Source of the DNA: Varibaculum massiliense
GTDB lineage: Bacteria > Actinomycetota > Actinomycetes > Actinomycetales > Actinomycetaceae
DNA length: 64,000 bases
NCBI RefSeq assembly: GCF_900106855.1
Contig: NZ_FNWI01000004.1
Span: forward strand, 310,001 to 374,000
Reading direction: 5' to 3'
Part shown: in pieces, positions 24,549-34,988 of the stretch
How positions within the stretch are numbered: position 1 is the first letter of the stretch
Layout of the letters: each line of letters begins with the position of its first letter
Program-made: the position numbers and the translations under genes
The notes under the pieces: model-generated
What the model saw: the letters and a program-made list of their open reading frames with translations, nothing else
Database searches by the model: none
What the model was told of the DNA's origin: nothing

Positions 24549-25595
24549 ATGATTAACACAGTTCCGGAAATCGTTACCGGAGTTACTCGCGGGGACTCTG
24601 ACGCCTGGGAGCAGGCCCGCTTCCTACTCACTGACTACTACTGTCAAGCACACAATCCGCGAATTACCTTGTTTTCGCTCACCTCCAAGTTTTCCCCTAG
24701 TTTTCCTCTGCAACCACAAACCGATGATTCCTCTTGGGAAGGTGCCTGCCGCTTACGAGATTGCGATCTCCTAGCCCTGGCAAACCTAGATCTTGCAGTC
24801 GACAGTGAAGGTTTGGATCAGCTTTTTGCCTCTGAACCGCTGCCTGAACTAATGGAGCAAATCCCCGCCGAAACCCAGTTGGTAGATATTCCTTCCCAGG
24901 TGTTCGACAGCGAAACTGGGGCTCTAACGCAGCTGTGGACAGCATTAACTAAAGATCCGCTGGTGTTAAAACCAAAAGCGGCGGCGGCACTTTTAGCTCG
25001 GCTACGTCCGGCGGCGCTTCCCCTGTTTTCTAAGGATGACCGTCGTCCCTGGGGGGACGTCACCGATTACGTGCAGTTCTGTCAAGATCTCCATGAGTTG
25101 CTACTGGCTGACCGCGGACGGCTCGCACACCAGCTTTATTACCTGCGGGAAGCCTTGGAGCTGCCCGAATGGGTTTCGCAAGTACAGCTTTTGCAAGCGC
25201 TAGTGTTTTCGGCTTGGCAGGCCAATCACGCGGCGGAAAAAGAACGGCTCCGTCAAGAAAAAGCGGCTCGCCGTCAAGAGCGGGAGGAAGAAAAACTTCG
25301 CAAGAAACTCGCTAAACGCACCAAGAAACAGCGCAAGAAACTCGCAAAAAAGCAAGAGGCGCAAAGTCAGGCGCAAAAAGCTGCCGAGGCTAAGGCGAAA
25401 AAAGCTCAGCGCAAGGAAGGTGAGGAAACTAGCGAGGTTGACCAGGCAAAGCGTCCGGTAAACGCTCGCCATCTGGGAGGGGAGGAACCTGCCGACCTGG
25501 GTAACTCCCGCGCAGCCCGCAGCCGGCGGGGACGCCACGTGCGGGGCAAGGACGCAGATGAGGGGTTCATCTCTACCGACCCGGTATCTCTATAA
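24549..25595 (+). CDS. Hypothetical protein, DUF6308-like with basic coiled-coil tail
   Basis: A 348-residue protein of unknown function. Residues 1 to about 225 resemble actinobacterial DUF6308 proteins: CRLRDCDLLALANLDLAVD and a helical body with LPELMEQIPAE. Residues about 225-300 are an extreme Lys/Arg/Glu/Gln-rich helix, and the end is disordered and basic, which suggests nucleic-acid or ribosome contact. A possible -10 TACAAT at 24512 and GGAGG upstream support expression as a single gene. The domain name is a tentative pattern match. Confidence 0.6.
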   Translation: MINTVPEIVTGVTRGDSDAWEQARFLLTDYYCQAHNPRITLFSLTSKFSPSFPLQPQTDDSSWEGACRLRDCDLLALANLDLAVDSEGLDQLFASEPLPELMEQIPAETQLVDIPSQVFDSETGALTQLWTALTKDPLVLKPKAAAALLARLRPAALPLFSKDDRRPWGDVTDYVQFCQDLHELLLADRGRLAHQLYYLREALELPEWVSQVQLLQALVFSAWQANHAAEKERLRQEKAARRQEREEEKLRKKLAKRTKKQRKKLAKKQEAQSQAQKAAEAKAKKAQRKEGEETSEVDQAKRPVNARHLGGEEPADLGNSRAARSRRGRHVRGKDADEGFISTDPVSL

Positions 25596-25620
25596 GCTTT
25601 CCTACTTCCCTAATCTTTTT

Positions 25621-25664
25621 CCTGCCCCTTAGCTGGCACCTGCAGCTAAGGGGCAGGAACTTTT
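25621..25664 (+). terminator. Strong terminator after hypothetical gene
   Basis: A perfect 15-bp stem CCTGCCCCTTAGCTG / CAGCTAAGGGGCAGG with loop GCACCTG, followed by AACTTTTTAA. It separates the DUF6308-like gene from the aminopeptidase. Confidence 0.93.
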
Positions 25665-25690
25665 TAACCCTTCACCCCTAAAATGGAGCT

Positions 25691-26968
25691 ATGACGAGTT
25701 TTGATTTGGAAACCTACACCCAAGGTTTAACTGACTTTATTTCTGCTTCTCCCTGTGCCACCTTCGCTGCCCGCACTCTGGCTGAGTTATACAGCTCCCA
25801 GGGGTTCAAACAAGTTGACCCCTCGCAGCCTTGGCCGCAAAACCCTGGCCGTTACTTCTTACGCCGTAAAGGCGCCCTCATCTCCTGGATTGTACCTGCC
25901 GGCTCCCCCAAAGGTTTCCGAATCATCGGCAGTCATTCTGATTCTCCGGCTTTTAAACTAAAACCCACCCCCGATAGCCTCAGCCCCGATGGCTGGGGGC
26001 AGCTCAATGTAGAAGTTTATGGAGGAATGCTCCCTAACTCTTGGTTAAATCGGGAACTAGGGATCGCCGGAATCGTTTATGACCGCTCCGAAGGGTGCTA
26101 CCCGGTGCGTACCGGACCGATCGCCATTATCCCCCAGCTAGCTCCCCACCTGGATCGGGATTCCGCGAACAAACTGCAATTAGACCGGCAGCAACACTTG
26201 CGTCCCCTCTGGTACGTAGGGGGATCCTCGAGGAAGATTCTGGACCTAATAGCACAGCAGGCGGGACTTAGCAGCGCCGATGAAATCACTAGCCACGAAC
26301 TCTATACTTTCGATACCCACGCCCCGCAGCGGCTGGGAACTGACGGAGAGTTCCTGGCTTCTGCCCGTCAAGATAACCTGCTATCGGTCTACAGCGCCAC
26401 TAAAGCCCTATTAAGCCTGGCAGAAACGGACTTTCAGGGAGAAAATATTCTGATCAGCGCGGCATTTGACCATGAGGAAGTCGGTTCCCACACCGAAACC
26501 GGGGCCGCCGGTCCCCTGTTAGAACAGGTGTTGCGCCGCTGCGCCCTCGCCACGGGTGAAGTGGAAGCCTTTGAACGGATGCTGGCAGCGTCCTCGTGTC
26601 TATCAGCAGATGTTGCCCACTCGGTAAACCCCAACTATCCGGAAAAACACGACCCCGATACCCGACCGGTAATGGGAGCCGGGCCGGTACTCAAACTCAA
26701 TGCTTCGCAGCGGTACGCCACCGATGCGCAGGGCTGGCATATTTGGGAGGACGCGGCGCGGCGAAGTGAAGTTAAAACCCAAAGCTTCGTCTCAAACAAT
26801 GCCGTCACCTGCGGGTCAACTATCGCCCCCATGACTGCTACCCGCCTGGGGATAACCACTATTGATGTGGGGGTACCTATTTTGTCGATGCATACTGCCC
26901 GAGAAATGTGCGCCCTCAGCGACCAGGTGGAGATGGCGAAAATAATGCAGGCCTACCTGCAGAAATAA
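25691..26968 (+). CDS. M18 family aminopeptidase
   Basis: A 425-residue cytosolic di-zinc aminopeptidase that removes N-terminal residues, often acidic, from peptides. Metal-site and catalytic motifs are IIGSHSDSPAFKLKP (about 78), AAFDHEEVGS (about 258), LSADVAHSVNPNYPEKHD (about 305) and VPILSMHTAREM (about 398). Size matches the ApeB/aspartyl aminopeptidase family (about 430). The start has a short GGAG spacing. Confidence 0.95.
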   Translation: MTSFDLETYTQGLTDFISASPCATFAARTLAELYSSQGFKQVDPSQPWPQNPGRYFLRRKGALISWIVPAGSPKGFRIIGSHSDSPAFKLKPTPDSLSPDGWGQLNVEVYGGMLPNSWLNRELGIAGIVYDRSEGCYPVRTGPIAIIPQLAPHLDRDSANKLQLDRQQHLRPLWYVGGSSRKILDLIAQQAGLSSADEITSHELYTFDTHAPQRLGTDGEFLASARQDNLLSVYSATKALLSLAETDFQGENILISAAFDHEEVGSHTETGAAGPLLEQVLRRCALATGEVEAFERMLAASSCLSADVAHSVNPNYPEKHDPDTRPVMGAGPVLKLNASQRYATDAQGWHIWEDAARRSEVKTQSFVSNNAVTCGSTIAPMTATRLGITTIDVGVPILSMHTAREMCALSDQVEMAKIMQAYLQK

Positions 26969-26975
26969 CTGTTAG

Positions 26976-27050
26976 TGGTGGGCCATACTGGTTTCGAACC
27001 AGTGACCTCTTCCGTGTGAAGGAAGCGCGCTACCCCTGCGCCAATGGCCC
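26976..27050 (-). tRNA. tRNA-Val (CAC)
   Basis: On the - strand the acceptor GGGCCAT pairs with ATGGCCC. The D-arm is GGCGCAGGGGTAGCGC, the anticodon loop TTCACAC with CAC lies between CTTCC and GGAAG, and the T-loop is GGTTCGAAACC. Discriminator A and an encoded CCA (26976-26978) complete it. The frame through its complement (ending WFRTSD..) is a common spurious gene call. Confidence 0.95.
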
Positions 27051-27249
27051 GGTGAACGTAGACCAGGTTACCGGATTTTGCGGGTGCAATCCAAATCTGC
27101 TGTATCTGCTGTGATTATTTTCCAACCCTAATTTTTCTTTCGAATTCAGAAGCCATATTCATTGCAATACTAACCGCCAAAGGCAGCTTCTAGTCTGAAA
27201 ACAAGTTCTAGGCGGTCACCAATTTGGCAGCGACTACCAAAGGCAGCGA

Positions 27250-28278
27250 CTATTTAGCCTGTTGGCGCCGTGAATACCAGATCGACAGCAGCGCCGTTCC
27301 CACCAGGACAATCAGGATGTAACCCATGGAAAAACCGATAGAGGGTTCCGGAACCATCTGTGCCCATTTCTCTATCCCCAGGAAGGGAGCCTCGTGGGCA
27401 GCATGGATGATTAACTTCACGCCGATAAATCCTAGAATCAGTGCCAGCCCGTAATGTAAGAATGCCAGGCGCTCCAACAGTCCGTCTACTAGGAAGAATA
27501 GTTGTCGCAGCCCCATTAGAGAGAAGGCAGTAGCCGCAAATACAATAAAGGGGTGCTTAGTGAGACCAAAGATTGCGGGAATGGAGTCAAAAGCAAACAT
27601 TAAATCCGCAGAGCCAATCGCCATAATCACCAAGAACATGGGGGTCACGTAGGTTTTCCCCCGGTGACGGTAGAGTAGTTTAGCTTCCCGGAAACCTTCC
27701 GAAACTGGCAGTACCCGCCGCACCAGCGAGGTGAACTTGTTTTCCTGGTAGCCCTCTGCAGACTCCCCTTCGTCCTCTTTAGTGATTCCTTCCCGTGCCT
27801 GACTGATGGCGGTATAGATCAGGAACACCCCAAAAAGGTAAAAAATCCAGGCGAACTCGTTGATTAAAGCAGCGCCAATCAGAATAAATGCTAGGCGCAG
27901 CACCATCGAGATTACGATTCCCAGCATGATTACTTTTTGCTGGTAAGCACGGGGAACCTTGAAACCGTTCAGAATAATGATGAAAACAAATAGGTTATCC
28001 AGGGAAAGTGACCATTCGGTGATCCAACCTGCCCAGTACTCGGCAGCTAGATTCAGATCCCATTGCAGCCAAACCACCAACCCGAAAGCGGCCGCAATCG
28101 CCATATAGATACCGGACCATACGGCGGCCTCTTTAATGGTAGGTTCGTGAGCTTTACTGACGTGTCCGCGAAAATCAATAATCAATAAAGCCAGAATAAT
28201 GACTGCTAACAGCAGCCAGTTCCACCAATGAATTACCTCGTGACCAGGGGTGGCATTGAGCGTAGGTACCAGACCCAT
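27250..28278 (-). CDS. TerC/Alx family membrane protein (Mn2+ exporter-like)
   Basis: A 342-residue integral membrane protein with about nine helices. The TerC signature is WITEWSLSLDNLFVFIIIL (about 86-105) and SADLMFAFDSIPAIFGLT (about 223), the acidic residues of which are thought to bind metal. The family includes Alx and MeeF/MeeY-type manganese exporters. The gene lies directly behind a yybP-ykoY manganese riboswitch, which strongly supports Mn2+ efflux or metalation of secreted enzymes. RBS GGAGA 8-9 bases before the ATG. Confidence 0.9.
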   Translation of the reverse strand: MGLVPTLNATPGHEVIHWWNWLLLAVIILALLIIDFRGHVSKAHEPTIKEAAVWSGIYMAIAAAFGLVVWLQWDLNLAAEYWAGWITEWSLSLDNLFVFIIILNGFKVPRAYQQKVIMLGIVISMVLRLAFILIGAALINEFAWIFYLFGVFLIYTAISQAREGITKEDEGESAEGYQENKFTSLVRRVLPVSEGFREAKLLYRHRGKTYVTPMFLVIMAIGSADLMFAFDSIPAIFGLTKHPFIVFAATAFSLMGLRQLFFLVDGLLERLAFLHYGLALILGFIGVKLIIHAAHEAPFLGIEKWAQMVPEPSIGFSMGYILIVLVGTALLSIWYSRRQQAK

Positions 28279-28305
28279 GCAGCGTTCTCCATTTCGTTGC
28301 TGTTA

Positions 28306-28400
28306 TGCCAAGGTCTTCTTCCGCCGTTTCCGGCCCAACCAGCCGGGCAAGTTTGCCGTGATGACGGCTGGTTTGTTAGTGGAAGTACTCCCCTTCCGCG
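28306..28400 (-). promoter_or_regulatory. yybP-ykoY manganese riboswitch upstream of terC
   Basis: Read on the - strand, the leader has AAGGGGAGTA at its 5' side and GAAGACCTTGG at its 3' side, the two conserved loops of the Mn2+-sensing yybP-ykoY class. P1 is AAGG/CCTT. Internal helices CCAGCC/GGCTGG and GCCG-GAAA-CGGC are visible. It begins a few bases after the ctpE stop and ends about 28 bases before the terC ATG, so it should switch terC on when Mn2+ is high. Confidence 0.88.
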
Positions 28401-28401
28401 A

Positions 28402-30945
28402 TTACCTTCTTATTCTAACGTGTTTTAGTCGCAACCCCGAACCGTGATCTGGCCAATGCCGCCGTTCCCATCTGGTACCGATAATTACCAGTCCCGATAG
28501 GGAAATCAGGCTACAAATTACAACTACCAGCCATTGCGCGAAACTTAGAATCTCTAAGGCGAAGAAGTTACGCACCACCGGCACCGCAATCGCCGTGATT
28601 ACCAAGGCAATCATGGCGATAACTAAGCCTCCCCGCCAACTGTGTAATGGTCGGGATAAAATCGCCAGCAACCCTAGCGCCCCAATAGCTAAGACGATGG
28701 TGGCGACCGAGGTTGCCGCCTCAGTACGCCCTATCCACAGGTAAGCGGCAATCGAGGTGGCGCCACAAAGCAGCCCCGCCGGTAAAGCCAGTTGCCCCAC
28801 CCGACGTAAGAAACCGGGACGGTAGCGTCGATTCGAGGGCGCGAGCGCCAAGAAAAACGCGGGAATCCCGATGGTGGTAGAAGATATCAAGGTCAAGTGT
28901 CGAGGCAGATAGGGATAACGTATCCCTAGAACCCCTACTACCAGCGCTAACAGGGCAGCGTAGGTTGTTTTGGATAAAAACAGGGTGGATACCCGTTCCA
29001 TGTTTCCTAGCACGCGACGCCCCTCCCGGAGTACCTGCGGCAAAGTAGAGAACTTGGAATCAATGAGGACGGCTTTCGCCGCGGACTTGGTGGCTTGGGC
29101 GGCATTTCCCATCGCAATCCCCAAATCCGCGTCTTTGAGCGCCAGGGCATCATTTACCCCGTCCCCGGTCATCGCCACGGTTTTCCCTGCTTTCTGCAAG
29201 GCTTGCACCAGGGCGCGTTTTTGCTCCGGGGTGACTCGCCCAAATACCCGGTGTTCCTTGAGTACCTGGGCAATCCCTTCCGCGTCCTCCGGCAGCTTCC
29301 GGGCGTCAAACCCGGTGGTTTCTATCCCGACCCTTCCCGCTAGAGCCGCGACCGTGACCGGGTTATCCCCGGAAATGATTAGGACTTCCACCCCTTCTTC
29401 CCTAAAGAAATCCAGGGTTTGCGCAGCGTCTTCGCGGAGGCGTTCGGCCAGCACTATTAGCGCGCTTAACTGTAAACCGACAGGCAAAGCAGGGTTCTCT
29501 GGCGAAATCTGTTCATTTTGACTGTGTGCCAAGGCCAGTACCCTCGCGCCTTGCCCCGCCCAGGTTCCGGTTTGCTCTTGGGTTCGACTATCGGCAGCCA
29601 ACACAATTTCGGGAGCGCCCAGCACCCAGGTATCTGCGCCGCTAACCACCGCTGACCATTTGCGAGCGGAATCAAACGGCACTAGCTGCGGGTTTTCAAT
29701 ATCTGTAGGAAGGGTTGCCAGATCGCCATTTAGACGCTGATAGATGGCTGCCGACGTGTCGTTATCGCTCTCTTTAGTCAAAGCTGCCAGGGCTGCTTGC
29801 GCGTCTTTATCCAGGGCGCCGCCGGGAACTAACTCTTCTTTCCCGGGTAGCACGAAGCCGCGCGCCCCAATCTCACCGGTTGTAAGAGTACCAGTTTTAT
29901 CTAAGCAGAGAGTATCTACCCTGGCCAGGACTTCTACTGCGGGCAACTCTTGCATTAGCACCCCTTGGCGCACCAGCTTTAAAGAAGCAGCAGCAAAGTT
30001 AATAGAGGTGAGCAAGACTAGCCCTTGGGGTATCATCCCTACCATTCCGGCAACTACCGCCACCACTACCGGGCCAATATTTACCCAGTTAACTTCCCCT
30101 AGTCCTCCCAGGTTACGAACCTGCGCCGCCGCCAGTAGGACGATAACCAGAGGTAAACAATAGGTGATGACCTTCAAGATCTTATTAATTCCGGCTTCCA
30201 GCTCCGAATGTGCCATCTTGAATTTGCGAACCTGGATAGCCATATCATTCGCCCACGACTGGCTGCCTACCGCCGATACCTTTACATATCCATCACCAGC
30301 TACTACCGCAGCGCCAGAAAAAATTTCTTCTCCCCTTTGCCGGGCGCGCGGAACTGACTCCCCGGTGAGGTTGGATTCGTCCAGGTAGATTCCACCGGTG
30401 GCAATGATTTTCCCATCGGCAGGCACCTGGTCACCGCGCCGCAAATGCAACAAGTCTCCTTGCACAATCTGGCGGGGAGAAATTTCTTTTTCTGCCCCGC
30501 CGCGCACCACCATCACCGGATTTTCTTGCAAAATACTGATTTTCTCTAACACGCGTTTAGCGCGAAGTTCAGAAACAATGCCGGTCAGGGCGTTAACCAC
30601 CATCACTATCCCGAAAACCGCGTCTGCCCAATGCCCAAAAATCAATGTGACCACAATGCAAATACTGAGAATCGCGTTAAACAAGGTAAACACATTGGCA
30701 CGCAAAATTTGTCGCACAGTGTGACTGGCTCGGGGGGTGAATTGGTTGACCAGCCCCGCGGCTTTCAATTTCGCGACCTCGGTTTCGCTCAGTCCTAGCA
30801 GCTGATCTTCCAGTTCTTCGCTGCACGCTTCCCCGCTATGCGTGGGCGCTAGCGTTCCTTTTCTGTTTCCAGAGACGGGAAGGGGACGGGCACTTATCGC
30901 ATCACCCGGGGCGGAAGGGTCTGACTGTCTATTGCTATCGCTCAA
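28402..30945 (-). CDS. ctpE: Cation-transporting P-type ATPase, CtpE-like
   Basis: An 847-residue P-type ATPase. The TGES actuator motif is at 194-197, the phosphorylated aspartate is D349 in DKTGT, and [20 protein letters not shown] is the hinge. Membrane helices lie about 85-120, 260-330 and six near the C-terminus (about 650-830). No N-terminal CxxC heavy-metal domain is present. The opening block [20 protein letters not shown] and overall pattern match mycobacterial CtpE, a metal-ion (probably Ca2+) pump. Its start overlaps the uvrB stop by four bases, and terC follows behind the riboswitch. Confidence 0.88.
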   Translation of the reverse strand: MSDSNRQSDPSAPGDAISARPLPVSGNRKGTLAPTHSGEACSEELEDQLLGLSETEVAKLKAAGLVNQFTPRASHTVRQILRANVFTLFNAILSICIVVTLIFGHWADAVFGIVMVVNALTGIVSELRAKRVLEKISILQENPVMVVRGGAEKEISPRQIVQGDLLHLRRGDQVPADGKIIATGGIYLDESNLTGESVPRARQRGEEIFSGAAVVAGDGYVKVSAVGSQSWANDMAIQVRKFKMAHSELEAGINKILKVITYCLPLVIVLLAAAQVRNLGGLGEVNWVNIGPVVVAVVAGMVGMIPQGLVLLTSINFAAASLKLVRQGVLMQELPAVEVLARVDTLCLDKTGTLTTGEIGARGFVLPGKEELVPGGALDKDAQAALAALTKESDNDTSAAIYQRLNGDLATLPTDIENPQLVPFDSARKWSAVVSGADTWVLGAPEIVLAADSRTQEQTGTWAGQGARVLALAHSQNEQISPENPALPVGLQLSALIVLAERLREDAAQTLDFFREEGVEVLIISGDNPVTVAALAGRVGIETTGFDARKLPEDAEGIAQVLKEHRVFGRVTPEQKRALVQALQKAGKTVAMTGDGVNDALALKDADLGIAMGNAAQATKSAAKAVLIDSKFSTLPQVLREGRRVLGNMERVSTLFLSKTTYAALLALVVGVLGIRYPYLPRHLTLISSTTIGIPAFFLALAPSNRRYRPGFLRRVGQLALPAGLLCGATSIAAYLWIGRTEAATSVATIVLAIGALGLLAILSRPLHSWRGGLVIAMIALVITAIAVPVVRNFFALEILSFAQWLVVVICSLISLSGLVIIGTRWERRHWPDHGSGLRLKHVRIRR

Positions 30946-33035
30946 TTCGCCTCCCGCATTTGTTGCAGTTCTTTCTTTAAGTCTCGTACTTCATCGCGCA
31001 GCCGCGCCGCCACCTCGAACTGTAACTGCCGGGCGGCCTCTTGCATTTGCGCGGTGAGTTCCGCGATTAGCTCTGCTAGGCTAGATTCGTTTTGATTCGC
31101 CAGCCGTTCTCGCACGTCCTGCCCGGTCTGCCGGCGGGTCTGCGCATCCGGTCCGCTCCCTGCCCCCCGATATCCGGTACCGAGCAAAGATTCGGTATCA
31201 ATTTCTTCGCGCGCCAACATATCGGTAACGTCCGCGATTTTCTTACGCAGCGGTTGGGGGTCAATCCCGTGCTCCCGGTTATAGGCCAGCTGTTTTTCTC
31301 GCCGCCGCTCGGTTTCCTCAATCGCCGCCCGCATGGAATCAGTGACCTGGTCAGCGTACATATGTACTTCCCCGGATACGTTACGAGCCGCGCGCCCTAC
31401 GGTTTGAATCAGGGAGGTGGTAGAGCGTAAAAACCCTTCCTTATCGGCATCCAGGATTGAAACTAGCGACACTTCCGGCAGGTCTAGCCCTTCTCGCAGC
31501 AGGTTAATCCCTACTAGCACGTTAAATTTGCCCAGCCGCAGTTCTCGCAGCAGTTCCACTCGCCGCAAAGTATCCACATCGGAATGCAGATATTCCACTA
31601 GCACTCCCCGCTCCGCCAGGTATTCGGTGAGGTCTTCAGCCATTTTCTTGGTCAAGGTAGTGACCAACACCCGCTCGTTTTTTTCACTGCGAACCAAGAT
31701 TTCTTCCATCAGGTCATCGATTTGCCCCGCGGTGGGTTTAACCACAATCTTCGGGTCAACGAGGCCGGTGGGTCGAATGATTTGTTCTACTACCCCATCG
31801 GAGCGTTCTAATTCATAAGGCCCCGGGGTCGCCGATAGATAAACGGTTTGCCCGATCCGTTCTTGGAATTCTTCCCATTTCAAAGGACGGTTATCCATCG
31901 CCGAGGGTAGGCGGAAGCCGTAATCGACCAGGGTGCGTTTACGGGACATATCCCCATGGAACATGGCTCCAATCTGGGGAACCGTGACGTGGGATTCATC
32001 GATTACCAGCAGGAAGTCTTCGGGGAAATAGTCGAGGAGGGTGTTGGGAGGGCTACCGGGTCCGCGCCCATCAATATGGCGGGAATAGTTTTCAATACCG
32101 GCGCAGGTACCGATCTCGCGCATCATTTCCAGATCGTAGGTGGTGCGCATCTGCAAGCGCTGTTCTTCTAAAAGTTTTCCCTGTTCATGGAAGTATTTCA
32201 GCCGCTCGCCGAGTTCGTCCTCGATTCCGTCTAAGGCGCGCTGCATCCGTTCTGGGCCGGCCACATAGTGAGAGGCAGGGAAAATAAACACCGAGTCTTC
32301 CTCGTCGATTACTTCCCCGGTGATGGGATGCAAGGTGGCCAGGGAATCGATTTCATCCCCGAACATTTCAATCCGGATCGCCATTTCCTCGTACATGGGG
32401 ATGATATCGATAGTGTCTCCGCGCACCCTAAAAGTTCCCCGCGTAAACGCCATATCGTTGCGCGTGTATTGCATGGTGATAAAGCGTTTCAGTAATTCAT
32501 TACGCTCTATTTGCATCCCCACTTCTAAGGGCACCATCCGCGCCACATATTCTTGGGGAGTGCCCAGGCCATAGATACAGGAAACCGAAGACACCACGAT
32601 TACGTCTCGGCGCGTCAGCAGAGAGTTAGTGGCAGAGTGCCGCAGCCGCTCGACCTCGTCGTTTATAGAAGAATCTTTTTCGATATAGGTATCGGACTGG
32701 GGTACGTAGGCTTCTGGCTGATAATAGTCATAGTAGGAAACGAAGTATTCCACCGCGTTATCGGGGAAAAGTTCGCGCAACTCCGCCGCCATTTGGGCAG
32801 CCAGAGTCTTATTGGGCTCCATTATCAAAGTGGGACGCTGCACCTGCTCTACCAGCCAGGCGGAGGTCGCCGATTTTCCGGTCCCGGTTGCCCCCAACAG
32901 AACAATGTCTTTTTCCCCATTGTTAATCCGCTGCGTGAGCTCGGCAATCGCCTGCGGTTGATCCCCAGACGGCTGATAGGACGCCTGCACTTTAAAAGGC
33001 TTCTTAGCGCGACGCAGATCCAGTTGCTCACTCAC
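30942..33035 (-). CDS. uvrB: UvrABC excinuclease subunit B
   Basis: UvrB verifies DNA lesions passed on by UvrA and recruits UvrC. Walker [10 protein letters not shown], the beta-hairpin with [12 protein letters not shown], the helicase motif [10 protein letters not shown] and a C-terminal UVR motif ([20 protein letters not shown] in part) are all present. The GTG at 33035 is preferred, giving 697 residues and placing PFKV near residue 13 as in other UvrBs. A GTG at 33104 would add 23 residues that do not look conserved. It is followed by ctpE with a four-base overlap. Confidence 0.95.
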   Translation of the reverse strand: MSEQLDLRRAKKPFKVQASYQPSGDQPQAIAELTQRINNGEKDIVLLGATGTGKSATSAWLVEQVQRPTLIMEPNKTLAAQMAAELRELFPDNAVEYFVSYYDYYQPEAYVPQSDTYIEKDSSINDEVERLRHSATNSLLTRRDVIVVSSVSCIYGLGTPQEYVARMVPLEVGMQIERNELLKRFITMQYTRNDMAFTRGTFRVRGDTIDIIPMYEEMAIRIEMFGDEIDSLATLHPITGEVIDEEDSVFIFPASHYVAGPERMQRALDGIEDELGERLKYFHEQGKLLEEQRLQMRTTYDLEMMREIGTCAGIENYSRHIDGRGPGSPPNTLLDYFPEDFLLVIDESHVTVPQIGAMFHGDMSRKRTLVDYGFRLPSAMDNRPLKWEEFQERIGQTVYLSATPGPYELERSDGVVEQIIRPTGLVDPKIVVKPTAGQIDDLMEEILVRSEKNERVLVTTLTKKMAEDLTEYLAERGVLVEYLHSDVDTLRRVELLRELRLGKFNVLVGINLLREGLDLPEVSLVSILDADKEGFLRSTTSLIQTVGRAARNVSGEVHMYADQVTDSMRAAIEETERRREKQLAYNREHGIDPQPLRKKIADVTDMLAREEIDTESLLGTGYRGAGSGPDAQTRRQTGQDVRERLANQNESSLAELIAELTAQMQEAARQLQFEVAARLRDEVRDLKKELQQMREAN

Positions 33036-33156
33036 GTCCCCCAGTCTACTAGGGGCGGAGGCACTAAGGATGGTAGCGAGGACGCGGTAAGCGTTAAGAA
33101 TCACGTCTTGGTGATTTGCTGGAAACTAGCTGCCCCCGATAAACTCGGGGAGGTAA

Positions 33157-33231
<75 letters not shown>

Positions 33232-33392
33232 AAATGCGCTGGTAAAATACTGTTTAGGGCAACAAGATTTCCAGCTAAATAGTAACTCTACTCTCAAAAC
33301 CACTCTCATTACCCGAAAAATTAAGATGCTTTTCCCACATGGTGGGTGTTATGGATGGGTGATTTTGGGTATTAACCCGGTTTTGGAGGTGA

Positions 33393-33518
33393 TTACAGCT
33401 CCAGTTCATTCACCTTCTGTTGGACAGCAGCACGGGCGCGAATCGCGTCTAATACCTCCTGCTTCTCTAGCGTGAACGCTTCGCCTCGCTGAGCTTGCTT
33501 CTGCTGCTTGCGCGGTTT
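33393..33518 (-). pseudogene. C-terminal gene fragment at island left edge
   Basis: A - strand open stretch of 41 codons ending ...AVQQKVNELEL-stop, preceded by an in-frame TGA (33519-33521) and lacking a start codon. The composition (KQQKQAQRGEAFTLEKQEVL) is that of a charged helical protein, not random sequence. It may be the tail of a lost mobile-element gene. The surrounding region 33232-33656 holds no other recognisable gene. Confidence 0.3.
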
Positions 33519-33656
33519 TCAACAGGGCGGATTGCGACCCGACTGGAATCGCAAGGTATCAAAGTTTCACCGCAAAGCGTGGATCATTTTTAGGTCTGAT
33601 GTTCGAAGCTCATATGTTTTACCCGCGCCGCCGGGTCGCACAAGCCCGTTGCGGCG

Positions 33657-34553
33657 TCAGTCCGGCAACACGGGGCTCAGTGACAACGGTTCGGGCAAAT
33701 CCATTGTGATACTCAACTGTAACGCGGGGTCGGCAAACACCCTCCCATTGGAAGTCATCGCGAGGGCGCGATACGCCCCACCCAGAACGCCCTTCTGAGT
33801 CAAATCGTGCAGCAGGGGGCTTCCTCCCGCAATCAGCGCGGTAGAGAGAGCCTCGCAACTCATCGCGTCAGGTCCCACCACAAGTGCCGCACAAATATCG
33901 GTAAACGCGAGCTGCCCGTCCAGACCGCGAATGTGGCTGCGCACCAGACTGGGGACAATCTGGGTTTGCGGCAGCATTGAATTAGAGAGGGACTCGTTTT
34001 CTATCTGCAGGTCTCCCAAGAATTCCCGGCCTGTCCAGGGAGATTGCACTCTGATGATGGCTCGGCGGTCCGGCGCCACAATCGACGAACCCCCGAAGGA
34101 CACCAAGATGCCGCTACCCCCTGATTCTTGAATGAGAGAAGCCAGCTGCGCAGCCGCGTAACCTTTCGCGATACCTCCCAAATCTAGGCCCCCAGCCCCC
34201 ACACCGTCGGTGAGACGAGCCTGCTCGCCCCGCAACTGCAGCGTTTCGGCGTCCCAGCCCAGGCACGGAAATAGTTTAAAAAAACCCCCGGTACGCTGCG
34301 CCCATTCCTGAGCAGCCCCAAACACCGCGGCACAGTGCGGCCCGACATCCCTCCACTCGGTATCCAAGCGGCTCACGGGAGAATCCGCCCGAAACCGCGA
34401 CAGGTCATCCTCCAACTGCGCCACCCTTTGCGGCAGACTCACCCGGAGAACCTCCGCGACCTGGGGAGTGCTGCGCCACGATGCCGACACCAGCGTCCCC
34501 ATCGCCGCAAAGGTAATAGTGGTTTCTCCTGGTGGAGTCGGCGTTAGGTACAC
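33657..34553 (-). CDS. apbE: ApbE-family FAD:protein FMN transferase
   Basis: This 298-residue enzyme attaches FMN covalently to a Ser/Thr of extracytoplasmic flavoproteins. The family hallmark LDLGGIAKGYA (D124-A133) is present, as are EDDLSRFRADSPVSRLD near the N-terminus and the C-terminal MSCEALSTAL metal/FAD region. No clear signal peptide or lipobox was seen, unlike many ApbE proteins. It is last in the FTR1 operon, 6 bp after the FMN-binding lipoprotein, its likely substrate. Confidence 0.9.
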   Translation of the reverse strand: MYLTPTPPGETTITFAAMGTLVSASWRSTPQVAEVLRVSLPQRVAQLEDDLSRFRADSPVSRLDTEWRDVGPHCAAVFGAAQEWAQRTGGFFKLFPCLGWDAETLQLRGEQARLTDGVGAGGLDLGGIAKGYAAAQLASLIQESGGSGILVSFGGSSIVAPDRRAIIRVQSPWTGREFLGDLQIENESLSNSMLPQTQIVPSLVRSHIRGLDGQLAFTDICAALVVGPDAMSCEALSTALIAGGSPLLHDLTQKGVLGGAYRALAMTSNGRVFADPALQLSITMDLPEPLSLSPVLPD

Positions 34554-34559
34554 GAACGC

Positions 34560-34988
34560 CTACTTTTGCGCTGCTTCCATAGCCGTCTGAACCGCATCGA
34601 GGAACAGCCGATGTGACAACGATGCCCCGGACACCCTATCGACCTTATTTTGATCCCCGGTCTTCTGGAACTGCTGCACATAACGCTGTTCAGCGCTGAT
34701 AGCGGCTTGGGCGCGCTGGTAAAACTCCGTGTCTATCCCGCCGCTAGCGGTTTTCCCGTAATTTTCGTCATGTGCCGTCCCGTCTTTGTCATAGAGACGA
34801 AACTCAGCGTCAACCACCTGACCGTTCTTAATCGTAAACTGAACTTTACCGACTGTACCGTCCTCGTCGGGCAGCGAGCTGCCCGCGTATTGCCCGTCCG
34901 GCAAGGTCGACGCCGCTGGGTAAGACCCGCAGCCACTGAGGGCGACCATGCCGATTGCGAGTAGCGCCCCCGCGGTCGCTTTACGCAT
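34560..34988 (-). CDS. FMN-binding domain lipoprotein
   Basis: A 142-residue lipoprotein with a signal peptide and lipobox ALSGC (C20), then one FMN-binding domain (about 30-140). The flavinylation-type motif is S120-G-A-S123-L-S125 (consensus SGA[ST]xS), so S123 is the likely FMN acceptor for the adjacent ApbE. The ATG at 34988 lies 5 bases after GGGAGG; the frame is open further upstream, but that part is the antisense-like reading of the ATPase gene. It overlaps the ATPase end by 8 bp. Probable role: extracytoplasmic electron carrier for ferric reduction. Confidence 0.85.
   Translation of the reverse strand: MRKATAGALLAIGMVALSGCGSYPAASTLPDGQYAGSSLPDEDGTVGKVQFTIKNGQVVDAEFRLYDKDGTAHDENYGKTASGGIDTEFYQRAQAAISAEQRYVQQFQKTGDQNKVDRVSGASLSHRLFLDAVQTAMEAAQK

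Noticed and set aside
33508-33798. Small + strand gene at island left edge
   Set aside because: Largely antisense to apbE, which has clear family motifs; no ribosome site or recognisable product.
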